Positions 8,046-16,544 of a stretch of 64,000 bases of DNA are shown piece after piece. The translations under genes and the position numbers were made by a program. The notes under the pieces are model-generated. The model was not told where the DNA came from, searched no databases, and was given only the letters and a program-made list of their open reading frames with translations. The stretch is from Winogradskyella marina (GTDB lineage Bacteria > Bacteroidota > Bacteroidia > Flavobacteriales > Flavobacteriaceae). The stretch's first letter is position 1; each line of letters begins with the position of its first letter. The DNA lies in assembly GCF_015645385.1 (NCBI RefSeq), contig NZ_JADOET010000005.1, positions 1 to 64,000 of the forward strand, given 5' to 3'.

Positions 8046-9461
8046 TTAGATATGCGACTTTAGCTCTAAAAAAGCTTCAGGTAAGTTGTTTGAAAGCCTG
8101 TCAATGACCTTAATCATCAATTGTTTTTGGTTTTTTGTAGGTTTAATCGCCTTGAGAGGTGCTTTAATTTCATCCAATAATCGATTCGAATTTATATGAC
8201 CTTCCATATATCTAGACAACGAAATACTCCATGAAATATTAGGAACATAATTATTCTTTTTTTGGCGTTCGCTTTCTTTTTCAATAAGGTTGAATTTTGA
8301 AGCCAGTTTTAAAACGTCTTCGTATTTCTCTAAGATAATAAGCACATTAATATAAGATGTAAAAAAGTGATGCCAACGGTGGTTGAGGACTTCGTTTTTA
8401 TATTGTTTTAAAAAGGTTTTAGCAGTTGCTTCTGCTAACTTATGCTTTTGAAGTTCAGACAACACACGAATGCGATAAGAACAATAACCAATTTTTTGAT
8501 GGTAATTATGAGTTTCCTTATATAAATCGTGATGATGTTCTAAAAGTGAAAATGCTTCTTTTGGTTTATGATTTCGTAATAAAATAGCGACCAAATTATT
8601 CAGATACATCAATGCATCGTTATTATTTTGTCTAATGGATAAATAGCCGTAAAATTCTGCTATTTCAAATTCGTCTTGCTTAGAATGTAGTAAAACTCTA
8701 CTCGCGTAATAATTAGATAAAATACGTCTCGAGTACATTTCACCTTCATTAAAGTATAAATCGAGTTGATCGAAAACGACTTTTAACTTTCCGTTTTCAT
8801 TATAATTAGTGTACATAAAAGCGAGCAAAACAAAAGCTTGATATCTGTTTTTACCGTCAATATTTTTGTCGTTAAAAACAGCAAGTAACCAGTGTTCTAA
8901 ATGTTTGGTATCGTTGTTATTTTTGGTGTACTGATTGGTGATTTCTGTTGTTGCTTTGTATAATTTGTCTTTTACAACAATGGCTTCATCATAATGCGGT
9001 TTGTACGTTTCTATAAAATCGGCTATGGTTTTATGGTCTTTATAGCGCATTCTAACCAAGAGATACGATTTGTATTCTTTGGCAAGCTCGTACACATTCT
9101 GAAAATTATATTCTATGCTTTTATAGGACGAAATGTAATGTAGAAACTCTTTTTCTTCCTTGGACGTTATGGCATCGGTTAAGATATTTTTGTTTAAAGT
9201 CATAATCCAAGCAATTGTAGTATCTACATCGATGCTTGCTAATTTCTTTTCAATCCAATCTTTAATATAGGAATATTTTCGCTTGTTTATTTCGGCATCA
9301 AAATCTTCATGCTTATTTTGAGATAGCGCGTTAGACATAACACGTGAAATAATACTGCGTTTTTCTACGTCTGTAAATTGATAACGGTCTTCAAGATATT
9401 TAGCTTCATTGGGCAGAATGGTTTTGCTAAATGCTGTGAATTTTTTAAGCTTTGTTTTCAT
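8046..9461 (-). CDS. Unknown helical-repeat (TPR-like) cytosolic protein
   Basis: 471 residues, no signal peptide and no membrane segment. The sequence is helical throughout, with evenly spaced aromatic/small residue pairs as in TPR-type repeats (for example YQAFVLLAFMYTNY and ALMYLNNLVAILLRNHKPKEA). I see no DNA-binding or enzymatic motif. Its start codon overlaps the stop of the exported hydrolase (TAATG), so it is translationally coupled to the hydrolase and synthetase upstream. That makes it a functional member of the group, perhaps a regulatory or scaffold protein (inference). Confidence 0.75.
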   Translation of the reverse strand: MKTKLKKFTAFSKTILPNEAKYLEDRYQFTDVEKRSIISRVMSNALSQNKHEDFDAEINKRKYSYIKDWIEKKLASIDVDTTIAWIMTLNKNILTDAITSKEEKEFLHYISSYKSIEYNFQNVYELAKEYKSYLLVRMRYKDHKTIADFIETYKPHYDEAIVVKDKLYKATTEITNQYTKNNNDTKHLEHWLLAVFNDKNIDGKNRYQAFVLLAFMYTNYNENGKLKVVFDQLDLYFNEGEMYSRRILSNYYASRVLLHSKQDEFEIAEFYGYLSIRQNNNDALMYLNNLVAILLRNHKPKEAFSLLEHHHDLYKETHNYHQKIGYCSYRIRVLSELQKHKLAEATAKTFLKQYKNEVLNHRWHHFFTSYINVLIILEKYEDVLKLASKFNLIEKESERQKKNNYVPNISWSISLSRYMEGHINSNRLLDEIKAPLKAIKPTKNQKQLMIKVIDRLSNNLPEAFLELKSHI

Positions 9462-10402
9462 TATTCATTCGCAAATTGCTCTATTAAAGCATTGACTTCC
9501 GTTGGCTTTTCATATTGCACAAAATGACCAGCATTTTTTATGAATTCTACCTTTACAGATTTTATATGGTCTGAAGCAATTTTACCAACATCTTCGATGC
9601 TAAGTTGTGGATTCATATAACGATTAGGAATCAATTGGTCCTTATCTCCAAAAAGCACTAAAGTTGGTAGCGAAATTGTATTCAAATCCTCGAAAACAGG
9701 TTCATCTAACATACCAGAAATACTATTGACAATCGCTTGGCAATGTGCTTCAAAATCTGATGCCTCTTTTATTCTTTTTCTGTCCTTTACCATTTTTGAA
9801 ACATCGTCTGGTGTTTTATGAAAATTGAGTGCATAATTCTTTTCTATTTGAGCGTCTGGTGTGTTAGCAACAGTTGTTGGTGTAAAATACGCTTTCATTA
9901 ACGTGGCATTGGTGGCATTAAATTGCTCTAAACCAGCTGGTGCCACTAAAATTAATTTTTCAATCCTATCAGGATACGTTGTTGCAAATTTTATGCTTGC
10001 TTGGCCTCCCATGGAATGACCAATGAGAATGATGTTTTTTAACTGTAATTTTTCAATAAATCGGTGCAACACGTCAGCAAAAAATGATGGTGTATAATCC
10101 GCTTTTGGTTTAGAGGATTTTCCATAGCCAGGTAAATCTAAAGCAATGCATGTGTAATCCTTTTTTAAGGCTTCAATGTTTTTAGACCAAGCATCAGAAT
10201 TGCTACTCAACCCATGTACAAAGAGTAATGTTTTGTCACCATCTCCTTCTTTTATATAGCTGATATCTAAACTATCTAACGTTGTGGTAACGGTTTTAAA
10301 ATCATAATCTGAAAGTAGTTCTTTCATCGGTTGTTTTGTGTTTTGGGAAAATAGAGTAGTGTTAAAAAGGATAATTAGTAGTAGTAAGCCGAGTCGTTTC
10401 AT
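9461..10402 (-). CDS. Exported alpha/beta hydrolase
   Basis: 313 residues with an N-terminal signal peptide (hydrophobic to about residue 19, then SQNTKQ). It is a complete alpha/beta hydrolase: nucleophile elbow GHSMGG, acid in LFGDKDQLIP, His in NAGHFVQYEKP. The mature enzyme acts in the periplasm or at the cell surface on an ester, lactone or amide. It overlaps the upstream acyl-CoA synthetase by 4 nt (ATGA) and the downstream helical-repeat gene by one base. This tight coupling ties it to one pathway with them. Confidence 0.87.
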   Translation of the reverse strand: MKRLGLLLLIILFNTTLFSQNTKQPMKELLSDYDFKTVTTTLDSLDISYIKEGDGDKTLLFVHGLSSNSDAWSKNIEALKKDYTCIALDLPGYGKSSKPKADYTPSFFADVLHRFIEKLQLKNIILIGHSMGGQASIKFATTYPDRIEKLILVAPAGLEQFNATNATLMKAYFTPTTVANTPDAQIEKNYALNFHKTPDDVSKMVKDRKRIKEASDFEAHCQAIVNSISGMLDEPVFEDLNTISLPTLVLFGDKDQLIPNRYMNPQLSIEDVGKIASDHIKSVKVEFIKNAGHFVQYEKPTEVNALIEQFANE

Positions 10403-11904
10403 TCTTGTGATTTTATGGCGTTAAGATATTTATTTAGTTTCTTTCGTGAGACTTTTCCTAAACTGGTTAATGGAATGTCATCTAAAATAAAAATGTACTT
10501 CGGATGCTTAAAAGCCACGAGGTTTTTTGTTAATTCTGTTCGGATTCCTGTTACCGAAAGATCTTTGTTTGTTGAGGATACAAAGGCTATGCCACATTCG
10601 CCCCATTTTTCATCTTTTACGCTTAAAACAACCGCTTTTTTAATGTGTTTTATGTTTTCAAGATGCGCTTCAATTTCTTGTGGATAAATGTTTTCTCCGC
10701 CTGAAATATACATGTCGTTTTTTCGGCCTTTCATATATAAAAAACCTTCTTCATCACTATAAGCAAAATCGCCTGTAAACAGCCAACCTTTTTTAATCTT
10801 GGTACTTGTTCTCACTGAATTATTCCAATAACCAGGTGTTACAATATCACCTTTGATGCAGAGTTCTCCAACTTCGTTTGGTTTTACAATTTCACCAGCT
10901 TTATTCACAATTTTTATATCTAAATAAAAGTTAGGTTTCCCTATAGAATTTGGTTTCAATTCTGCCATTTTATGATGCAATGACGTAATGCTTGGTCCTG
11001 CCTCTGTGAGTCCATAACCTGGTCTTATGTAGCTGTTTTTTTCGTTTTTCCAGAAACTGACGAGTTCCGATGGTACTTTTTCACCACCTGAAATAATGTA
11101 GCGTAATTTTTTAAGATTTACCTTTTTAAAAACGGGTGTTTTTTGCATCATCAACAACATGGTTGGTAATGCCATAAATAATGTGGTCTTGTTCAGTTCT
11201 AGGAGACATAATATTTTTTCGGCATCAAATTTTTCTAACATGCCAATATGCGCACCTTTATGTAATAATGGTGTAACAAAGACATTCCAGCCAGAGGTAT
11301 GATAGGGAGGTAAGGTGTTGATGGTAGAATCTCGAAATGTGATACCCAATTGCATAGATGTGTTTAAACTGTTCCAAAACAACATTTTGTTGGTGTAAAT
11401 AACACCTTTTGGTGTGCCGGTGGTTCCTGAGGTGTAGAAAATGAATAACGGATTATCTTCTTTTATCTGAAAGGTTTTCGTTGTTGTATAATCTGAGTTT
11501 TGATAATAGTCAGCCAATACTTCAAAAGACGTCACTTTTAAGTTTTGAATTGGTAATTGTTCGGCTTTAGCTTTGTGGTTATTGTTATAGATGAATAAAC
11601 TCGGAGTACAATCGACGACGAGTTTAGAAATTTCGTTAATAGATTGGCGATAATTTAGCGGCACAATAACCAAACCCATGCGTTGGCAAGCCACAAAAAG
11701 CACCAAATAATCTAAGCCATGGTCTGCTAAAACGGCAATACGATCGCCTTCTTCGAGATTAAGTGTTGTGAATTTTTCAATTAACCTATTGGCATAGATA
11801 TGCAAGTCACTATATGTATAACTTTTGTTAGCATCATACGATGTGAGTGCAATTTTATTAGGCGTGTAATCTGCCCATTTAGCTGTCCAATCTAGTCTGT
11901 CCAC
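10399..11904 (-). CDS. Acyl-CoA synthetase (class I adenylate-forming enzyme)
   Basis: 501 residues. The AMP-binding signature YTSGTTGTPKGV, the GYGLTEAG motif, TGDFAY, GRKNDMYISGGENIYP and the C-terminal catalytic Lys in LGKVSRKKL are all present, so the enzyme should activate a carboxylic acid with ATP and CoA. The length fits medium-chain or aromatic acyl-CoA ligases and is too short for acetoacetyl-CoA synthetase (about 650). The start is a GTG; no ATG is suitable. First gene of a tightly overlapping set, downstream of a leader with four stem-loops. Confidence 0.88.
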   Translation of the reverse strand: MDRLDWTAKWADYTPNKIALTSYDANKSYTYSDLHIYANRLIEKFTTLNLEEGDRIAVLADHGLDYLVLFVACQRMGLVIVPLNYRQSINEISKLVVDCTPSLFIYNNNHKAKAEQLPIQNLKVTSFEVLADYYQNSDYTTTKTFQIKEDNPLFIFYTSGTTGTPKGVIYTNKMLFWNSLNTSMQLGITFRDSTINTLPPYHTSGWNVFVTPLLHKGAHIGMLEKFDAEKILCLLELNKTTLFMALPTMLLMMQKTPVFKKVNLKKLRYIISGGEKVPSELVSFWKNEKNSYIRPGYGLTEAGPSITSLHHKMAELKPNSIGKPNFYLDIKIVNKAGEIVKPNEVGELCIKGDIVTPGYWNNSVRTSTKIKKGWLFTGDFAYSDEEGFLYMKGRKNDMYISGGENIYPQEIEAHLENIKHIKKAVVLSVKDEKWGECGIAFVSSTNKDLSVTGIRTELTKNLVAFKHPKYIFILDDIPLTSLGKVSRKKLNKYLNAIKSQE

Positions 11905-12052
11905 GGTTATATTGTTTTAATTCATTTCAACATGAGTTGTTAATTTAAATATATGTCATAAATAGGGTAACTTTTTGTCTCAAACTTCAATTCTAATAGT
12001 TCATGCTTTACTTTCTGTTGTAATAATGTGTAAACTAAACGAAGCTAAAAAA

Positions 12053-12195
12053 TGTACCATTAGGTACACTATGTAGGTAAAATTTTAGAAACGTATAATC
12101 AGCGTGCCTTTAGGTACGCTATATATTGTACCTAGAGGCACAATTTATACTGTCATTCTCTTTTAATTACCTATATCAAGTACCTAACGGCACTT
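12053..12195. repeat. Four related stem-loops in the leader of the acyl-CoA synthetase
   Basis: Four copies of an interrupted palindrome with core GTRCC-N4-GGYAC: 12053-12068 (TGTACC ATTA GGTACA), 12101-12120 (AGCGTGCC TTTA GGTACGCT), 12125-12144 (ATTGTACC TAGA GGCACAAT) and 12178-12195 (AAGTACC TAAC GGCACTT). The outer arm bases differ between copies but still pair. This fills the 345-base gap between the symporter and the synthetase; no gene is visible there. Confidence 0.85.
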
Positions 12196-12249
12196 TTTAA
12201 AACTCAACTTCAAATTTTTACCAATATGTGTTTGGGTAATGCATATGGG

Positions 12250-13746
12250 TTAACCTTTGATTTGTGCTGTTTTATTGTCTACTTTATAAATTATATAACC
12301 TACAACTAAGGATGCCATAATTCCGATGGCTGCGGAAACTCCTGGATTATTAACAGGTTCTTGCATGTATGGTGTAATTCTGCCATAGTAAATCCCAAAA
12401 TGAACCACAATCGCAGTAATACTAGCAATAAAAACGGAACGTGTGGATACATGATTTAAAAATGTACCAAACAATACAGGAACAAAGGCTGCAGCAAAGT
12501 AAGCATAAACACCGTTTTGGGCAAAAATGGCAACACTCACATCTGGGTTTTTAATCTGTTCCCAACTTAATAAAAAGCTTACAATACCTAAAACAATGAT
12601 GACCATTTTATTAATGGTTATGGTCTTTTCGGTAAACTTATCTTTAAATAATGGGTTAATAATATCAGACGTAATGGTAATGGATAAGGACTGAATTAAA
12701 CTTTCTAAAGTAGATAGTCCTGCAGAAATCAATCCAACTACAATGACCAAACCAACACCAACTGAAAATTTAGTAACGACGTAAGTTGGTATAATTTCAT
12801 CCATTCGAAGTTTTTCGCCATTTACCATAAAATCTGGGAAACTGATACGAGCATACAAACCTACAACCACGACTAAAAAGAAGACAATCATAAAGACAAT
12901 TCCACTAATGAGGTAAGAATTTATTTTACTAGAATCTTTTAATAACAATGATTTTGTGATGATGTGTGGCTGGCAAACAATAGCGACACCAATAACGATT
13001 TGTGCTGCAATGATTTCGAAATAATCTCGAAACATAAAACTATCGGTGTTTGTTGGTTTTGTTAGATTTGGGTCAATGGTATTTAATTGGTCAATAAATC
13101 CTGTGATTCCATCTGCGAAATACTCATAACCAGAACCGATTAAAATAAGGGCGACAATACACATTATAATCGCCTGGATGGTGTTGGTATATACCATCGA
13201 ATTGGCACCACCAAACATCATATAACCAAATACAAATGCTGTAATTCCCATGAGAACGTAAAAAGGATCGGCATTTAAGGATTTGGAAATCACCTGTGTT
13301 AATCCAACATTAATAAGTACAATAAACGTAATGAGTAAAAGGGCAATAATGCCAAAGAAAAAGGCATATTTTTCACTGTCGTAGCGTTTACCAATCCACT
13401 GTGCCATGGTGGTTGCTTTAACCGCATTTCCTTGTTTTACAAAACCTTTTGTAAAGACTATTAATGAAATAAACGCAGCAATAGGCAAAACAATGGCAAA
13501 AGAAATAACACCAGAAATTCCATAGAGCGCTATAAACCCTGGATTAATAATAAAGGTGGCGGCACTTGTCATGGAAGCAGCTAAAGACAAACCAACAACC
13601 CAAGATGGGAAACCAATGTTACCAACGGCATAATCTTTAATGTTTGTGTTTTTACGAGCTCCTCTAATGACGAAAAATAAGATTACTGCAGCGTAAACTG
13701 CTAATAAAATCCACATGTAAGTGACCAACTTGTCTGATGCTATCAT
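12250..13746 (-). CDS. Sodium:solute symporter (SSS family)
   Basis: About 498 residues with roughly 13 predicted transmembrane segments. The SSS pattern is visible in the N-terminal segment (DYAVGNIGFPSWVVGLSLAASMTSAATFIINPGF) and in the Ala/Gly/Ser-rich core with GLISAGLSTLESLIQSLS. I chose the ATG at 13746 (MIASDKLVTYMW) over a TTG eight codons upstream. Family members import small organic acids, amino acids or sugars with Na+. Upstream of, and on the same strand as, the acyl-CoA synthetase group, it may supply the organic acid used there (inference). Confidence 0.9.
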   Translation of the reverse strand: MIASDKLVTYMWILLAVYAAVILFFVIRGARKNTNIKDYAVGNIGFPSWVVGLSLAASMTSAATFIINPGFIALYGISGVISFAIVLPIAAFISLIVFTKGFVKQGNAVKATTMAQWIGKRYDSEKYAFFFGIIALLLITFIVLINVGLTQVISKSLNADPFYVLMGITAFVFGYMMFGGANSMVYTNTIQAIIMCIVALILIGSGYEYFADGITGFIDQLNTIDPNLTKPTNTDSFMFRDYFEIIAAQIVIGVAIVCQPHIITKSLLLKDSSKINSYLISGIVFMIVFFLVVVVGLYARISFPDFMVNGEKLRMDEIIPTYVVTKFSVGVGLVIVVGLISAGLSTLESLIQSLSITITSDIINPLFKDKFTEKTITINKMVIIVLGIVSFLLSWEQIKNPDVSVAIFAQNGVYAYFAAAFVPVLFGTFLNHVSTRSVFIASITAIVVHFGIYYGRITPYMQEPVNNPGVSAAIGIMASLVVGYIIYKVDNKTAQIKG

Positions 13747-13933
13747 TTTAATAAATGTCTTTAGAGACAAATAACAAACTTTAAAAATTTTTAAGGTTTG
13801 GTAATTTTGTTTCTAATGGTGTGACTTTTAAATATATTTTTAAATAAATATTGTTATAGTAAATATACAGGTGTATTTGTTAAGTGAGACTTAAAAAGTA
13901 ATAAAAATGAGGTGAGTGGTTAATAGAATTGAA

Positions 13934-14482
13934 TTATTCTGGCCAGATGGTTTTAAACTGTTCACAAACAATGAGCATGTCTTCTGTTGGCGTATCTCCA
14001 TTTTGTTCTAAGGTAGTCGCAAAAAAGTCCCAATGTGCTTTTTTCCATTTTTTAAGGGGTTCAATGGTTGTACCCATATCTAATTCCGCATATTCTTTCG
14101 TTATTTGATTAAATGGAACGGTATCTACTTTTCTAATTTCAATTATTGCCTTTGCTTTTCCGTTAAAGTCTGTAATAATATGTTTTACACCTGTTTTCGG
14201 TAATGCTGCATTAGCATCTTTATACCAAGTGTATAAACCAGAACCTGCTTGCTTTTTGCTGTTTAAAATCAATTCTGCTAAACGATTTGCATCATCTTCA
14301 TAGTTATGAAAATACCAAGATTCCGGAAGTTCATCTGTTTGGAATTCGGGATGAGATGCCGTGTAATTAGACCACATGTCGTAAACAGATTTATCAATTC
14401 CATTTTTGGTTTGGCTTTCTGTTTTTGTATCGCTTTTACAGTTCGTTAAAATTATAAGTAGAATAATGGCAAGGTGTCTCAT
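13934..14482 (-). CDS. Lipoprotein with an ASCH domain
   Basis: 182 residues. A short signal peptide with lipobox LTNC (Cys15) precedes an ASCH-family domain from about residue 30 to the end. The family features are LAELILNSKKQAGSGL, the strand after ALPKTGVKHIITDFNGKAKAIIEI, and the C-terminal WKKAHWDFF. ASCH proteins are normally cytosolic and are linked to RNA binding or to amidohydrolysis of modified cytidines (YqfB type). A membrane-anchored, exported version is unusual. Single gene; function unknown. Confidence 0.75.
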   Translation of the reverse strand: MRHLAIILLIILTNCKSDTKTESQTKNGIDKSVYDMWSNYTASHPEFQTDELPESWYFHNYEDDANRLAELILNSKKQAGSGLYTWYKDANAALPKTGVKHIITDFNGKAKAIIEIRKVDTVPFNQITKEYAELDMGTTIEPLKKWKKAHWDFFATTLEQNGDTPTEDMLIVCEQFKTIWPE

Positions 14483-14537
14483 GGTTTGCAGTTAATTACA
14501 CCTCATTTTAGAAGGCTTTCTAAGGTACTGAAAAAAC

Positions 14538-14569
14538 AAAAACAGCAACCAAATCTGATTACTGTTTTT
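14538..14569 (-). terminator. Terminator downstream of the Cys-rich small gene
   Basis: Inverted repeat AAAAACAG / CTGTTTTT with a few extra pairs inside. T-rich flanks lie on both strands, so it may also act on plus-strand transcripts. It follows the minus-strand small gene ending at 14626. Confidence 0.55.
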
Positions 14570-14625
14570 CGTGATTAAATCTATTATAGATTTGAAGATT
14601 ATTTAGAAAGTGATACTTTTATAGG

Positions 14626-14802
14626 TTAAGCCACTTTTTTTAGCAAATCAAAACAAGGACATTTTTTACAACGTTTGTTTTCCGACTTTTTATATTTCTT
14701 GCAACACTTTGATTTTACATTATCAAGTGTTTCAATACCAGAAGCCTTAAGCACTTTAATGCGTTCTTTCTTTAACTTCTTATTTTTCTTCTTTTTGCCC
14801 AT
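14626..14802 (-). CDS. Small basic, cysteine-rich protein (58 residues)
   Basis: ATG-started ORF of 58 codons with a strongly lysine-rich N-terminus (MGKKKKNKKLKKERIKVL) and five cysteines: an adjacent pair (KSKCCKKY), then CKKCPC. It resembles a small zinc ribbon or nucleic-acid-binding peptide. The composition is far from random and a terminator follows, which supports a real gene. It stands alone between two lipoprotein genes. No family recognised with certainty. Confidence 0.7.
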   Translation of the reverse strand: MGKKKKNKKLKKERIKVLKASGIETLDNVKSKCCKKYKKSENKRCKKCPCFDLLKKVA

Positions 14803-14947
14803 TCTGAGTTTCCTTAGAAAAAGAAATCTTTATATTATGAGGACAAAAATAACTATTTATATTTAATCTAAATAAATTTTAACATTTAGACGCTACTAAT
14901 AAATGGGTTAGGTGTTTTTGCTAACCTTATTGAGCTATGAATTTAAC

Positions 14948-15649
14948 TTAATTCATTTTAGGGTCAGATCTAAGCACTCCAGAATTGGTGTGTACATTTC
15001 CGACCTCAGTAATTACCACTCCTTCTGGCCCTGCCATTTGCCAATGCGGTGATTCGGGCTCAGCTAACGATGCAAAATCTCCTTCGTTGGCTTCAATAAT
15101 ATAATTAGTGGTTGTTTTTCCGTCCCAATGGCTTTGAGGAACTACGACTTGTGGAAATTGATCACGATTGTTTTCTCCGACACCAACGATGTAACTTTTA
15201 CCGTGTCTAACTAACCAACCTTCCATTTTTACCGGATTGCCTTCTGCTGCGAAATGCATATGCTCTCCTAGCATTTGGCCAGGTAGAAGAAAGATATCCA
15301 TTAACATGTATTGGTCTTCTTCATTATTAACAAACATTATAGATGCTAATCCTAATTCGGCATAGTTACCTTGATTATAATCGGTAAGCCAAATTTTTTC
15401 ACGTAGCCCATCGAAAATTGGATAATTATGATATTCAAGCATTTCTATTAATGCGTCTTTTGCTTTTTCTTTTAGAAATTGCCCTTCAGCATCATAGAAT
15501 TGTTCATTAGTAAATTTTAATTCTTTTTTTATGGGCTCATTAACCTCTTTTGGGGCCTCTGTAGTTTTGTTTTTTTCACTGTTATTAGCGCAACTATTAA
15601 AGAGAACGGCAATTGATAATATGGTTAAGAGGCATAGTTTTTTCATCAT
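14948..15649 (-). CDS. Lipoprotein with a cupin-type domain
   Basis: About 233 residues. I start at MMKKLCLL because the upstream extension would bury the signal peptide. The lipobox is FNSC. After an acidic linker the body looks like a cupin: GQMLGEHMHFAAEG carries the His pair, and a later His lies in SPHWQMAGPEGVVITEVGNVH. The pattern recalls the sugar-isomerase branch of cupins (D-lyxose isomerase type), but I cannot establish activity. Single gene. Confidence 0.65.
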   Translation of the reverse strand: MMKKLCLLTILSIAVLFNSCANNSEKNKTTEAPKEVNEPIKKELKFTNEQFYDAEGQFLKEKAKDALIEMLEYHNYPIFDGLREKIWLTDYNQGNYAELGLASIMFVNNEEDQYMLMDIFLLPGQMLGEHMHFAAEGNPVKMEGWLVRHGKSYIVGVGENNRDQFPQVVVPQSHWDGKTTTNYIIEANEGDFASLAEPESPHWQMAGPEGVVITEVGNVHTNSGVLRSDPKMN

Positions 15650-15953
15650 AAAAATAGGTTTTAAATTTAAAGTGTATTGTAACATCTTTAAATATAATAT
15701 AACCATAGATGAATAACTTGTACTTACCTCATTTTATAATACGATTTTGAGTGTCCACATTATTTGGGTTAATTTATTTTTAATCTCTAAAAATATTAAG
15801 TAAAATAAGATCTTATCAATAATAGCTGATTAGGGTGTAATCAACTAAAATGAGCCCTTATGAATTTTGTAAAATATATAAATTTGAATGCAGTAGATAC
15901 TATGTTTCACTAAAGCTGTATCTTATATAATCGTGATATAAGTTAAGGTGCAC
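15650..15953. other. Intergenic region, nothing recognised
   Basis: About 300 AT-rich bases between the cupin lipoprotein and ferritin. No ORF, strong hairpin or clear repeat was found. It should contain the promoter of the lipoprotein gene. Confidence 0.4.
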
Positions 15954-16472
15954 TTAAGCTCCTGGAGTATCTGCTGCTGAGTTTACTGTAAGTTGTTGTA
16001 TATCTCTATCAAATAAATACAAGCCACCTTTGTCATCTCCAATCATCTTCACCTTGTCTAGGATTGTTCTAGCCATGGCTTCTTCTTCAATTTGTTCTGC
16101 AACATACCATTGCAAAAAGTTGTGTGTCGCATAATCTTTTTCTTGTAAGGAGATATGAACCAATTCGTTAATGCTTTCAGATACAAAAATTTCGTGTTCT
16201 AGAAGTTTTTCAAACATCTCTTTGTATGATTTATGCTTTACGTTTGGTGCGTTTAATTCAGAAATAAAAGCTTGTCCACCACGTTCGTTAATGAACTTTA
16301 CGAGTTTTAGCATGTGTTCGCGCTCTTCGTCTGATTGGCTGTACATAAAACTAGAGATACCTTCCAAACCTTTTACTTCTGCCCAAATGGCCATAGCTAA
16401 ATAAATTTGCGAAGACTCAGCTTCTATTCTAACTTGTTTGTTTAATGCGGATTCTATAGATTTTGATAGCAT
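15954..16472 (-). CDS. ftnA: Ferritin
   Basis: 172 residues, the usual length for a bacterial non-haem ferritin. Ferroxidase-site residues are visible: ESSQIYLAMAIWAE near the N-terminus, SDEEREHMLKLVKF in helix B, and FLQWYVAEQIEEE in helix D. It stores iron as a 24-mer in the cytosol. Single gene with a good flavobacterial promoter just upstream (-7 element TATATTTG at 16490-16497). Confidence 0.95.
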   Translation of the reverse strand: MLSKSIESALNKQVRIEAESSQIYLAMAIWAEVKGLEGISSFMYSQSDEEREHMLKLVKFINERGGQAFISELNAPNVKHKSYKEMFEKLLEHEIFVSESINELVHISLQEKDYATHNFLQWYVAEQIEEEAMARTILDKVKMIGDDKGGLYLFDRDIQQLTVNSAADTPGA

Positions 16473-16489
16473 ATTTTTAGTGTTTTATA

Positions 16490-16520
16490 CAAATATAGGG
16501 ATAGTTAAATCAGATATAAA
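16490..16520 (-). promoter_or_regulatory. Flavobacterial-type promoter of ferritin
   Basis: On the minus strand TTTA - 19 nt - TATATTTG, close to the consensus TTTG-N19-TAnnTTTG. It leaves a leader of about 10-15 nt. Confidence 0.6.
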
Positions 16521-16544
16521 GTTTTTACTTAATTGAGAATGACT

